Assembly (NCBI GenBank): GCA_017504335.1
Contig: JAFVRI010000030.1
Location: 1-20,792, forward strand
DNA: 20,792 bases
Direction: 5' to 3'
From: Clostridia bacterium
GTDB lineage: Bacteria; Bacillota; Clostridia; Oscillospirales; CAG-272
In this document: piece after piece, positions 1 through 6,805 of the stretch
How the letters are laid out: each line of letters starts with the position of its first letter
Numbering within the stretch: the stretch's first letter is position 1
Position numbers and translations under genes: made by a program
Notes under the pieces: model-generated
What the model was told of the DNA's origin: nothing
Databases searched by the model: none
What the model saw: only the letters and a program-made list of their open reading frames with translations

Positions 1-2
1 AT

Positions 3-1391
3 CGAGAAAGCTTTAAATCCAGCCTCGGATTTATTCTGGTCAGCGCGGGATGCGCAATCGGAATCGGTAACATTTGGAAATTCCCCTACGTGGCGGGGCA
101 GAACGGCGGAGGTGTCTTCGTTTTGTTCTATCTTCTGTTCCTTGCCATCATGGGTGTTCCGATCCTGACCATGGAGCTGGCAGTGGGCCGTGCCTCCCGT
201 CAAGGTGCGGTAGGCGGCTTCAAGGCATTGGAAAAGCCCGGTAAGCCCTGGCACATTCACGGCTGGGTCAGCATTTTGGGCAACTATCTGTTGATGATGT
301 ACTACACCACCGTAGCGGGTTGGATGCTTGCGTACTGCGTCAAGTTCCTGACCGGAAGCTTCGCGAATGTGGTTCCCTCGGAAAAGGCGGAGGAAAACCT
401 CGCTGCCATGAAGGGAATCTTTGGCGGAATGCAGTCGGATCCCTGGGAGATGATCCTTTGGATGGCGATCGTGGTGGTTCTTGGATTTCTTGTGTGCAGC
501 TTCGGCGTGCAGAAGGGCTTGGAGCGGATCTCCAAGTATATGATGCTGGGCTTGCTTGCCTTGATCGTGGTTCTTGCCATCAACAGCCTGACCCTTTCGG
601 GTGGCTTGGAGGGCATCAAGTTTTATCTGATTCCCGACTTTGAGCGGGCAAAAAATGTGGGATTCTTTAATGTGATCACCGCCGCCATGAACCAGGCATT
701 CTTTACCTTGAGTATCGGTATCGCTTCCATGGAGATCTTCGGAAGCTATATGTCCAAGAAGAAGACCATTACGGGCGAGGCGATCCGCATCTGCACGCTG
801 GATACCTTTGTGGCTTTGATGGCGGGCTTGATCATTTTCCCCGCATGCTTTGCCTTTGGCATTCCTGCCGACGCGGGTCCCGATCTGATCTTCCTGAGCC
901 TTCCCTCGGTATTCGTGAATATGGCGGGCGGACGGATCTGGGGAACCCTGTTCTTCCTCTTTATGAGTTTTGCCAGCTTCACCACGGTCATTGCTGTGTT
1001 CCAGAATCTGATGGCGGCATGCGAGGAGAACTTCGGATGGGGCAAGAAAAAGACGGCACTCATCAACTGCCTCGTGATGCTGGTTGCCAGCCTGCCCTGT
1101 GTATTCGGCTTTAACCTTTGGAAGGACTTTGAGTGGTTGCCCGGGCGAAACATTCTCGATTTGGAAGATTTCATCGTCAGCAACGTCATGCTGCCCATCG
1201 GCGCGTTGGTGTATCTGATGTTCTGTGTGACCAAATACGGTTGGGGCTTTGATCATTACTTAGAGGAATGTAACACGGGTTCGGGCATAAAATTGGCTCG
1301 TGGATTCCGCCACTACTTCCGCTTCATTCTTCCCGTTCTGATCCTTTTGATCTTCTTCAGCGGAATCTGGTCCACCTTCTTTGCAAAGTAA
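3..1391 (+). CDS. Sodium-dependent transporter, NSS (SNF) family, 5'-truncated
   Basis: Secondary transporter of the neurotransmitter:sodium symporter family, which imports amino acids or related amines with Na+ across the cytoplasmic membrane. The reading frame is open from base 3 and begins inside TM1, so only the first few residues lie outside the window. The visible TM1 signature is GCAIGIGNIWKFPYV followed by AGQNGGG, the unwound helix that forms the Na+ and substrate sites. Further on, SIGIASMEIFGSYMSKKK is the usual TM6-loop block of bacterial members. About 463 residues are present, near full family length, with many hydrophobic segments and an aromatic, charged C-terminal end. An internal GTG at 90 is not the true start. 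The gene is followed at once by a two-way terminator and converges on an AraC-type regulator. The substrate cannot be read from the sequence. The family call is very secure. Confidence 0.95.
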   Translation, partial: RESFKSSLGFILVSAGCAIGIGNIWKFPYVAGQNGGGVFVLFYLLFLAIMGVPILTMELAVGRASRQGAVGGFKALEKPGKPWHIHGWVSILGNYLLMMYYTTVAGWMLAYCVKFLTGSFANVVPSEKAEENLAAMKGIFGGMQSDPWEMILWMAIVVVLGFLVCSFGVQKGLERISKYMMLGLLALIVVLAINSLTLSGGLEGIKFYLIPDFERAKNVGFFNVITAAMNQAFFTLSIGIASMEIFGSYMSKKKTITGEAIRICTLDTFVALMAGLIIFPACFAFGIPADAGPDLIFLSLPSVFVNMAGGRIWGTLFFLFMSFASFTTVIAVFQNLMAACEENFGWGKKKTALINCLVMLVASLPCVFGFNLWKDFEWLPGRNILDLEDFIVSNVMLPIGALVYLMFCVTKYGWGFDHYLEECNTGSGIKLARGFRHYFRFILPVLILLIFFSGIWSTFFAK

Positions 1392-1432
1392 AAAAGCGCT
1401 CCGTCCCATGAATTTGGGACGGAGCTTTTTTA
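1391..1432. terminator. Bidirectional rho-independent terminator
   Basis: An 11-bp stem, 1398-1408 pairing with 1415-1425 (GCTCCGTCCCA / TGGGACGGAGC), has a 6-nt loop. On the plus strand it is followed by six T. On the minus strand it is followed by GC and then five T. It therefore serves both the convergent transporter gene and the AraC-type gene, whose stop codon lies in the T run. Confidence 0.92.
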
Positions 1433-2209
1433 ATGGTTGTTCATATGGATCTTTCCGAAGCGATTGCGGAACTCGGTGGGGAAGCATCCTTCGTGGTAGC
1501 GGAAGAAGGCAATGAATGCCTTGTCGCTTGGGAATTTCAGATCGGCGGCGATCTCCTTCACGTATTTTTCGGTATTGCAAAGCAGATTTTTTGCCTTTTC
1601 ACAAAGAAACCGATTGATCAGAGTACAGGCGCCTACACCAAAGCTTTTCTTGCAGATGCGGCTCAGGTGGTCGGAGGAGTATCCGAAGCGCTTTGCCGCT
1701 CGCTCTACGCTCAGGGTAGCATCGGCATTGATTCGGATCCACTCATAGATCTTTTCCGCCGAGGCATTGAGTCGGGGCTCATGCTCCGCCGAGAGGCGGC
1801 AAAGCTCCGAGAGGATATGCAGAAGAATGGAATTGACCAGATAATCGGGAACGGCAGGCAGATTATGGCAATGGAGCAGCTCCTTCAAAAGAGATACGTT
1901 TTCAAAGCGTTCAAAGAGTCGGGTGGAAAAGGGAAGGGTGACGCCCGGCGCCAAGGAAAAATGAAGCCAGTAGAAGCTGACGTTGGCGGTGTGGGCACTT
2001 CCCTTATGGAGAACGTTGGGCTCTAAAAGCAGAAGCTGACCCTCACGAAGGTGATGGCTTTGATTTCCCTCGTTTAAAAAGATTTCGCCTCGAACCATGT
2101 AGATGATTTCAAAGGTGGTCTCGATTCGAGCGGGATGAATCCATGTGTCCTCCCTTTGGAATAAACCTGCGTAATGGAAATGAATGCTTGGATGGATCAG
2201 ACAGTTCAT
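1430..2209 (-). CDS. AraC-family transcriptional regulator
   Basis: A 259-residue sugar-responsive regulator type. Residues about 1-90 look like a cupin-fold sensor: the segment around FEIIYMVRGEIFLNEG, then a glycine turn and LLLEPNVLHKG. Residues about 150-253 carry the double helix-turn-helix of AraC proteins: first HTH near 166-187 (SVERAAKRFGYSSDHLSRIC), second near 214-240, ending in the typical FPTEFRNRF tail. ATG at 2209 is used because it begins the conserved cupin part and has a GAGGT-like element upstream. The gene is divergent from the GH127 gene, with promoters that overlap, so control of that gene plus autoregulation is the likely role (inferred from position). Effector unknown. 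Confidence 0.9.
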   Translation of the reverse strand: MNCLIHPSIHFHYAGLFQREDTWIHPARIETTFEIIYMVRGEIFLNEGNQSHHLREGQLLLLEPNVLHKGSAHTANVSFYWLHFSLAPGVTLPFSTRLFERFENVSLLKELLHCHNLPAVPDYLVNSILLHILSELCRLSAEHEPRLNASAEKIYEWIRINADATLSVERAAKRFGYSSDHLSRICKKSFGVGACTLINRFLCEKAKNLLCNTEKYVKEIAADLKFPSDKAFIAFFRYHEGCFPTEFRNRFGKIHMNNH

Positions 2210-2244
2210 ATCGGATTTTCTTACCTCATGTCAGTTTTTTGGAA

Positions 2245-2292
2245 TTGACTTTTCTCTATGGATATTATACAATAAAGGCAGAAAAACCGCAA
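2245..2292. promoter_or_regulatory. Overlapping divergent promoters (GH127 gene, plus; AraC gene, minus)
   Basis: Plus: TTGACT at 2245-2250, 17 bp, TACAAT at 2268-2273. Minus: TTGCGG (2292-2287), 17 bp, TATAAT (2269-2264). The two -10 boxes share bases 2268-2269, so polymerase cannot occupy both at once. This arrangement is common for an AraC-type regulator and its target. The positions are seen directly; use of both promoters is inferred. Confidence 0.65.
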
Positions 2293-2329
2293 GGGGTTTC
2301 GAAAAAAAGAAAAAAGAAGGAGAATTTCC

Positions 2330-4132
2330 ATGAAAACCTTTTCTTATGATCGGGTCGATCTGACCTCGGGATATTTGTTCGAGAAACAGGAAATGAATCG
2401 GAAAATCACGATTCATTCGGTCTATGACCGTTTCGACGAAACGGGACGGATCGGTGCGTTTGAATTTAAGTACAACCATGATGAAGTAAAGCCGCACATT
2501 TTCTGGGATAGCGACGTTGCCAAGTGGATGGAGGGAGCGGCGTATATTTTGAAAAAGCACGAGGACCCGGCGTTGCAGGAGAAGGTGGAGCGCCTGATCG
2601 CTTTGATTCGAAAGAATCAAGGAGAGGACGGATATTTTAATATCTATTTCACCGTGGTAGAGCCGACCGCACGCTTTACCAACCGCGACAGACATGAGCT
2701 TTACTGTGCGGGTCACTTGATTGAGGCGGCGGTTGCATATGCCGAAGCGACGGGAAGAGAGCAATTCCTTCATTTGATGGAAAAGTACGTGGATTATATC
2801 CGCAAGGTGTTTTTAGAAAAGGCGGACGGTGTGGTTCGCCCCGCTTTCGAGACACCCGGTCACGAGGAAATCGAGCTGGCGCTTTTGCGTCTTTACAATT
2901 ATACGAAGAATCCGAAGCACTTGGAGTTGGCGGCTCATTTTGTCAATACCCGCGGCACGGTAGAGGAGCAATGGAAAACCCAGTACAATCAGTCGCATCT
3001 TCCCGTCCGTGAGCAGACCGAGGCGGTGGGACACGCAGTCCGCGCCCTGTATCTGTATAGCGGAATGGCCTCTCTTGCCAAGGAAACGGGAGACGAGGCG
3101 CTCATCAAGGCTTGTAAGACCTTGTGGAAGGATCTGACCGAGCGAAAAATGTATGTGACGGGTGCCTATGGATCTACCGCGATCGGAGAGGCATTTACCT
3201 CTGCCTACGATCTTCCCGCGGATACCGCCTATGCCGAGACCTGCGCCGCCATTGCGATGGTGTTCTTTGGCAATCGGATGCTGGAGCTTGAGAATCGAGC
3301 CGATTACGCGGATGCGGTAGAGCGTTCGCTATACAACGGTGTACTGTCGGGACTTGGATTGGACGGAAAATCCTTCTTTTATGTCAATCCCCTGGAGATC
3401 AATCTGAACGAGCGGTTTGAGAACGAGTGGGGAAAAAGAAAGTATTCGATCACCGAGCGTGTGGAATGCTTCCGCTGCTCCTGCTGTCCTCCCAATGTGA
3501 CCCGTTTGCTCGCCAGCCTTGGCAATTACGTTTACGGTCAGGATGGAGATACCCTTTATGTGAACCAGTACATGGCATCTACCTTGAAGGATGGAACGGT
3601 TTCTGCAATCATGGAGACCGACTATCCCCGTACCGGTGACATTCGGATCAAGGCAGAGGGGATCGGAAGGATCGCTCTGCGTATTCCCGCATGGTGCGAT
3701 ACCTTCAAGCTGAGTGCTCCTTATGTCATGGAGAATGGCTACGCGGTGGTGGAAAACCGCGGAGAAGCCATCGAGCTTTCTCTGGACATGACTCCCTTTG
3801 CGGTATGGGCAGACCCCCGTGTGATCCGTGCGGAGAATCGCATCGCCATTATGCGTGGCCCTGTGGTTTACTGTGCTGAGGCAGTTGACAATGGCGAGAA
3901 TCTGCATGCGATTCTGGTGGATCCGAATGCCCCCATTCAGGAGACCTTTGAGGGCGAGTTTGGCTTGCCTATGCTGGAGCTTCCCGCAGAGAGAAAACAG
4001 AATTTTGACGGCACGCTCTATGCAAGAAAAGCACCCGCAAGGGTTCCCGTGACCCTGAAGCTGATTCCTTACAACGGCTTTGCCAATCGTGGAGAGAGCG
4101 ACATGACCGTTTGGCTCTGGGCGAAGGAATAA
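2330..4132 (+). CDS. GH127 (DUF1680) beta-L-arabinofuranosidase-like glycoside hydrolase
   Basis: A 600-residue enzyme of the (alpha/alpha)6-barrel family GH127, whose founding member HypBA1 releases L-arabinose from beta-1,2-arabinobiose using a zinc-bound cysteine nucleophile. All catalytic positions align with HypBA1. The acid/base Glu is E287 in GEAF. The zinc ligands are E303 and C305 in ETC, 16 residues on as in HypBA1 (322 to 338). The CC pair is C385-C386 in CSCCPPNVTR, with C385 the expected nucleophile. A beta-sandwich region follows after about residue 420. There is no signal peptide, so a cytoplasmic role on imported oligosaccharides is likely. The start ATG follows AAGGAG with 7-nt spacing. 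It is a single-gene unit divergent from an AraC-type regulator. GH127 members can vary in substrate, so arabinofuranosidase activity is probable rather than proven. Confidence 0.92.
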   Translation: MKTFSYDRVDLTSGYLFEKQEMNRKITIHSVYDRFDETGRIGAFEFKYNHDEVKPHIFWDSDVAKWMEGAAYILKKHEDPALQEKVERLIALIRKNQGEDGYFNIYFTVVEPTARFTNRDRHELYCAGHLIEAAVAYAEATGREQFLHLMEKYVDYIRKVFLEKADGVVRPAFETPGHEEIELALLRLYNYTKNPKHLELAAHFVNTRGTVEEQWKTQYNQSHLPVREQTEAVGHAVRALYLYSGMASLAKETGDEALIKACKTLWKDLTERKMYVTGAYGSTAIGEAFTSAYDLPADTAYAETCAAIAMVFFGNRMLELENRADYADAVERSLYNGVLSGLGLDGKSFFYVNPLEINLNERFENEWGKRKYSITERVECFRCSCCPPNVTRLLASLGNYVYGQDGDTLYVNQYMASTLKDGTVSAIMETDYPRTGDIRIKAEGIGRIALRIPAWCDTFKLSAPYVMENGYAVVENRGEAIELSLDMTPFAVWADPRVIRAENRIAIMRGPVVYCAEAVDNGENLHAILVDPNAPIQETFEGEFGLPMLELPAERKQNFDGTLYARKAPARVPVTLKLIPYNGFANRGESDMTVWLWAKE

Positions 4133-4160
4133 GACGCGGAGAGCTTACAAATACAAGAAG

Positions 4161-4190
4161 AAATCCGTCGGATACCGACGGATTTTTTCT
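4161..4190 (+). terminator. Rho-independent terminator after the GH127 gene
   Basis: An 11-bp perfect stem, AAATCCGTCGG (4161-4171) with CCGACGGATTT (4175-4185), has a 3-nt loop and a six-T run overlapping the end of the stem. Confidence 0.9.
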
Positions 4191-4210
4191 TTGCCGAGGC
4201 AGACATCTCC

Positions 4211-4239
4211 TTGACTTTTTGCCTGTTTTGTGGTATAAT
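4211..4239 (+). promoter_or_regulatory. Sigma-A promoter of the holin-like toxin mRNA
   Basis: TTGACT (4211-4216), exactly 17 bp, then TATAAT (4234-4239) preceded by TGG, an extended -10. Transcription should begin near 4246, just at a hairpin-forming leader and about 155 bases ahead of the toxin start codon. Confidence 0.85.
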
Positions 4240-4242
4240 ATA

Positions 4243-4393
4243 GGGGAAGGATTTTCCTCGGAAAATCCTTCCCTGATCAACGGCTTGTTTCTTGGTGGAA
4301 TCCATATACGGAGACGCCATGAGCTTGGCGGTTGCTTTCCCGAAATTTTAAGGGAAAGCAGACTTCTTTTTGCCTTCCCTTAGAGGGGAGGTG
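4243..4393 (+). ncRNA. Structured 5' leader of the toxin mRNA with a hidden Shine-Dalgarno
   Basis: Three hairpins are visible. (a) Near the 5' end, GGAAGGATTTTCC pairs with GGAAAATCCTTCC around a 2-nt loop (about 4245-4272). (b) GCTTTCCC (4334-4341) pairs with GGGAAAGC (4352-4359). (c) CCTTCCCT (4373-4380) pairs with AGGGGAGG (4384-4391) around a 3-nt loop, with one G-T pair. The last buries the toxin's Shine-Dalgarno. A weak 10-codon frame with its own GGAGA (ATG 4319, stop 4349-4351) lies within the leader and may be a leader peptide, but nothing proves it. Hiding the ribosome site in the primary transcript is a known control in type I toxin genes. Confidence 0.6.
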
Positions 4394-4399
4394 ATGCCT

Positions 4400-4483
4400 A
4401 TGTACGTAACGATCGAGCAGCTATTCCTGATTGCGGGATTCATCCTTGCCCTTCTGACCTACATTGACCATAAAAAGAAATAA
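4400..4483 (+). CDS. Small holin-like membrane toxin (type I TA toxin)
   Basis: A 27-residue peptide: MYVTIEQ, then a hydrophobic helix LFLIAGFILALLTYI, then DHKKK. This fits the Firmicutes 'putative holin-like toxin' type (Hol_Tox family, matched from memory): an MYVTxEQL-like start, a single transmembrane helix and a lysine-rich tail. It is expected to insert in the cytoplasmic membrane and depolarise or arrest the cell when free of its antisense RNA. The start ATG 4400 follows GGGGAGGTGA; an in-frame ATG at 4394 is possible but sits too close to the ribosome site. The stop codon lies inside a two-way terminator, with a convergent antisense RNA promoter beyond it. The peptide is too short for most gene callers. 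The family call is fairly secure; toxicity is inferred from the family. Confidence 0.8.
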   Translation: MYVTIEQLFLIAGFILALLTYIDHKKK

Positions 4484-4516
4484 CCGCCCTGTCTTCCAAA
4501 CGCAAGCGGTTATTTT
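4472..4516. terminator. Bidirectional terminator shared by toxin mRNA and antisense RNA
   Basis: A perfect 10-bp stem, AAATAACCGC (4478-4487) with GCGGTTATTT (4506-4515), has an 18-nt loop. On the plus strand the stem ends in the T run TTATTTT. On the minus strand it is followed by CTTTTT. The stem includes the toxin stop codon, so the 3' ends of both RNAs overlap here. Confidence 0.82.
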
Positions 4517-4559
4517 GAATGAAACGGGAAGCGACCGTCATCGGCGCCTCTCTTTCCTC
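4472..4559 (-). ncRNA. Putative antisense antitoxin RNA
   Basis: An RNA of roughly 88 nt is predicted from a consensus minus-strand promoter at 4594-4566 to the two-way terminator at 4478-4516. It would be fully complementary to the last codons and 3' untranslated part of the toxin mRNA. It has no credible coding frame. The layout (convergent, overlapping at 3' ends) matches type I systems such as TxpA/RatA of Bacillus. Both ends are predicted from sequence. Confidence 0.7.
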
Positions 4560-4565
4560 GTGTAT

Positions 4566-4594
4566 AGTATATACGAAAAAAAGGATTTTGTCAA
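4566..4594 (-). promoter_or_regulatory. Sigma-A promoter of the antisense RNA
   Basis: On the minus strand, TTGACA (4594-4589), 17 bp, TATACT (4571-4566). The match is better than that of the toxin promoter, as expected if the antitoxin RNA must be in excess. Confidence 0.82.
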
Positions 4595-4608
4595 GAGCGT
4601 TTGCTGTT

Positions 4609-4642
4609 GCCGATGGGGGATTTCGACCCCATCGGCTTTTTT
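4609..4642 (+). terminator. Rho-independent terminator with no obvious upstream gene
   Basis: A perfect 10-bp stem, GCCGATGGGG (4609-4618) with CCCCATCGGC (4627-4636), has an 8-nt loop and six T. It lies upstream of the antisense promoter and reads on the plus strand only. It probably insulates the lipid operon from toxin read-through. Confidence 0.85.
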
Positions 4643-4666
4643 ATAGTTTCAAAATGGCGGTTGGAC

Positions 4667-4700
4667 TTGACAAAAGATTCAATATTATGTATAATATAAT
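4667..4700 (+). promoter_or_regulatory. Consensus promoter of the PE-synthesis operon
   Basis: TTGACA (4667-4672), 17 bp, TATAAT (4690-4695); a second TATAAT lies at 4695-4700. This is a full-consensus promoter. The leader to ATG 4767 contains a 9-bp inverted repeat (ATATGCCGA near 4716 with TCGGTATAT near 4745, one G-T pair) that ends just before the ribosome site. Confidence 0.85.
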
Positions 4701-4766
4701 AGTTAGGTTGTTTGTTTTTTGCGATATGCCGAGCGTGTCCGTGTTCGGTATATGGAGGAAGATAGA

Positions 4767-5345
4767 ATGAGATCAAAAGAATCGCTTATAAAAACGATTG
4801 TGATTATAAGCTTTATCGTATTGCTTGCGGCATCTGCCGTGTTTGTGCTGTACGGATGGATCGGCGGACATTTTGAATCGTTTGAAAGCTTTCGCGCTTA
4901 TGTGGAATCATACGGCATGTGGGGACCGATGGTCCTGACCTTGATTCAGACCCTTCAAGTGATCCTTCCCGTTCTTCCGGGCTTTTTGGGATGTATTGTC
5001 GGAGCAGCTCTGTTCGGCTCTGTAGGTGGATTCCTTATCAACTATATCGGCATCAGTGCCGGATCGATCATTGCTTATTTTCTGGCAAGGCGGTACGGAG
5101 TCCGATTGGTGGACAAGATGGTGTCCATGAAAAAATATGAAAAGTATATTGAGAAGATCAATCAGAGCAAGAGCTACACGGTGCTGTTGTTTCTTTCGAT
5201 CCTTCTGCCTTTGGCACCCGATGATTTTCTGTGTTACTTTTCGGGATTGATTGACATGAAGCCAAAAAAATTCGTAGTGATCATTCTCGCGGCAAAGCCC
5301 TGGTGTATCCTGTTTTACAGTATCTTTTTTGCCTATTTGATTTAA
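4767..5345 (+). CDS. TVP38/TMEM64 (VTT domain, DedA superfamily) membrane protein
   Basis: A 192-residue integral membrane protein. An N-terminal transmembrane helix (about residues 8-30) is followed by the VTT domain. Its signature is PVLPGFLGCIVGAALFGSVG and then ISAGSIIAYFLARRYG, the re-entrant glycine-rich motifs of TVP38/DedA proteins. A later conserved block is LLPLAPDDFLCYFSG. Members of this superfamily have been linked to moving phospholipids between membrane leaflets. The start was moved from the in-frame ATG at 4719 to ATG 4767, which follows GGAGGA with 8-nt spacing; the upstream 16 residues would be leader. The next gene, a phosphatidylserine synthase, starts 16 bases after the stop, so the three genes form an operon for making and perhaps distributing PE. 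Confidence 0.88.
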   Translation: MRSKESLIKTIVIISFIVLLAASAVFVLYGWIGGHFESFESFRAYVESYGMWGPMVLTLIQTLQVILPVLPGFLGCIVGAALFGSVGGFLINYIGISAGSIIAYFLARRYGVRLVDKMVSMKKYEKYIEKINQSKSYTVLLFLSILLPLAPDDFLCYFSGLIDMKPKKFVVIILAAKPWCILFYSIFFAYLI

Positions 5346-5361
5346 AAAGCGGAGGAACGAC

Positions 5362-5982
5362 ATGATTGGATATTATAATTACACGGTGATTCTGACCTAC
5401 GTAGGTACCATGTTCGGATTTGCCGGAATCGCTTCCATTTGGAGCGGAAATCTGAGACTTTCCCTGATTTGCCTTTTGCTTGCGGGGCTTTGCGATATGT
5501 TTGACGGAAAGATCGCATCGACCAGACAGCGCACGAGAGCAGAGCGGCATTTCGGAATCGAGATCGACTCCTTGAGTGATGTGATCTGCTTCGGTGTACT
5601 GCCCTCGCTGATTATTTTCCATTGCAGTGGACAGAATCTTTGGTATGCGCCCATTTGTGCCCTGTATATGCTGGCTGCTCTGGTCCGCCTTGCTTGGTTC
5701 AATGTGGATGAGGAGGAGCGTCAGAAGACGGAGGACGGTGTTCGAAAGACCTATCTCGGTCTGCCCGTGACCACCTCCACGCTGTTGATCCCCTTCGTGA
5801 TCTCGCTGTTGAATCTGATCGGGTTGGATATGCGTCACATTTGTCCTTGGGTGCTTCTTTGTATGGGTGCCGCATTCCTGACGCCCTTCCGCCTTCACAA
5901 GCCCCACACCGTTGGCAAGATCGTGATGATCGTTCTGGGAATCGGATGCCTTGTGGTGGTTCTGTTGGGAGTACCCGGATGA
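5362..5982 (+). CDS. pssA: CDP-diacylglycerol-serine O-phosphatidyltransferase (PS synthase)
   Basis: A 206-residue membrane enzyme of the CDP-alcohol phosphatidyltransferase family. It would join serine to CDP-diacylglycerol to make phosphatidylserine at the cytoplasmic membrane. The metal and CDP motif runs D45-x2-D48-G49-x2-A52 ... G65-x3-D69-x3-D73, so all acidic ligands are present, followed by VICFGVLP, typical of PS synthases. The arginine normally after A52 is serine (AST instead of AR); an arginine occurs two residues later. Several hydrophobic helices follow. ATG 5362 has GCGGAGGA upstream. The stop overlaps the start of the decarboxylase gene (ATGA), so translation is coupled and the product is passed to the next enzyme. 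Function is secure from the motif plus neighbour. Confidence 0.9.
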   Translation: MIGYYNYTVILTYVGTMFGFAGIASIWSGNLRLSLICLLLAGLCDMFDGKIASTRQRTRAERHFGIEIDSLSDVICFGVLPSLIIFHCSGQNLWYAPICALYMLAALVRLAWFNVDEEERQKTEDGVRKTYLGLPVTTSTLLIPFVISLLNLIGLDMRHICPWVLLCMGAAFLTPFRLHKPHTVGKIVMIVLGIGCLVVVLLGVPG

Positions 5983-6800
5983 AAAACACCTCGGGATCGG
6001 TAGATTTTTTGTACGGCACTCGCTTCGGGCGGGGAATCCTCAAGGTGGTTATGAGCCTGCATCTGGATCGCGTTGCGGTTTGGTTTTTGCGCTCCCGTTT
6101 GTCGAAGCCCATGATCGGTCGCTACGCACGAAAGAACGGAATTCCCTTGACCGAGAGCCAAAGAAAATCCTTCGGCTCCTATCGGGATTTCTTTGTACGG
6201 ATGCGGGAGGATCCGAACATTGACAAGACACCGGAGCATCTGATCAGCCCCTGTGACGGTTGGCTGAGTGTCTTTCCCATTGACATGGATTCATGCTTTT
6301 CCATCAAAAAGTCCCACTATCGGGTGAAGGACTTTTTACAGGACGAGGTGCTGGCGGAGCAGTATCAGGGGGGAATGCTTTTGGTATTTCGCCTGTGTGC
6401 CTCGGACTACCATCATTACTGCTACATAGACGACGGCTACGCGGAGGCGAATCATCCGATCGCGGGTGTACTGCACAGCGTACAGCCCATCGCGTGTGAG
6501 ACCTATCCCATTTACGTGCTGAACAAGCGAAGCTGGTGTCTGCTTCGCACCGAGCATTTCGGTCCCGTGGTGCAATGCGAGATCGGAGCCTTGGTGGTTG
6601 GCGGGATCGCCAATGAGAAGGAGAACGCTGCCTTTCGTAAGGGAGAGGAAAAGGGTCATTTCGAGCTGGCGGGATCCACCATCGTCTTGCTGACGGAGCC
6701 CAATCGCGTGGTGCTGAATGCCGAGATCCGAGAGGCGCTCAAGAGCCAAGAGGAGGTTCGCGTTCTGCTCGGTCAATGGATCGGTGTGGCAAAGGACTGA
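5979..6800 (+). CDS. psd: Phosphatidylserine decarboxylase proenzyme
   Basis: A 273-residue proenzyme that would cleave itself to form a pyruvoyl group and turn phosphatidylserine into phosphatidylethanolamine. The autocleavage site is AGST (G232-S233) instead of the common LGST. The catalytic Asp is D93 in SPCDGW. The histidine motif is DYHHYCYIDDG (143-153), aligned with DYHRVHMPCNG of E. coli, which puts Cys148 where the E. coli triad His147 lies and keeps H145. The start ATG 5979 overlaps the pssA stop; a longer upstream frame from 5841 lies inside pssA and is rejected. Followed by a strong terminator, it is the last gene of the operon. Confidence 0.9.
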   Translation: MKNTSGSVDFLYGTRFGRGILKVVMSLHLDRVAVWFLRSRLSKPMIGRYARKNGIPLTESQRKSFGSYRDFFVRMREDPNIDKTPEHLISPCDGWLSVFPIDMDSCFSIKKSHYRVKDFLQDEVLAEQYQGGMLLVFRLCASDYHHYCYIDDGYAEANHPIAGVLHSVQPIACETYPIYVLNKRSWCLLRTEHFGPVVQCEIGALVVGGIANEKENAAFRKGEEKGHFELAGSTIVLLTEPNRVVLNAEIREALKSQEEVRVLLGQWIGVAKD

Positions 6801-6805
6801 ATCAA

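Noticed and set aside
4111..4383. A 90-codon plus-strand frame across the GH127 end and toxin leader
   Set aside because: It starts inside GH127 and runs through a terminator and a promoter. The region is better explained by leader RNA hairpins.
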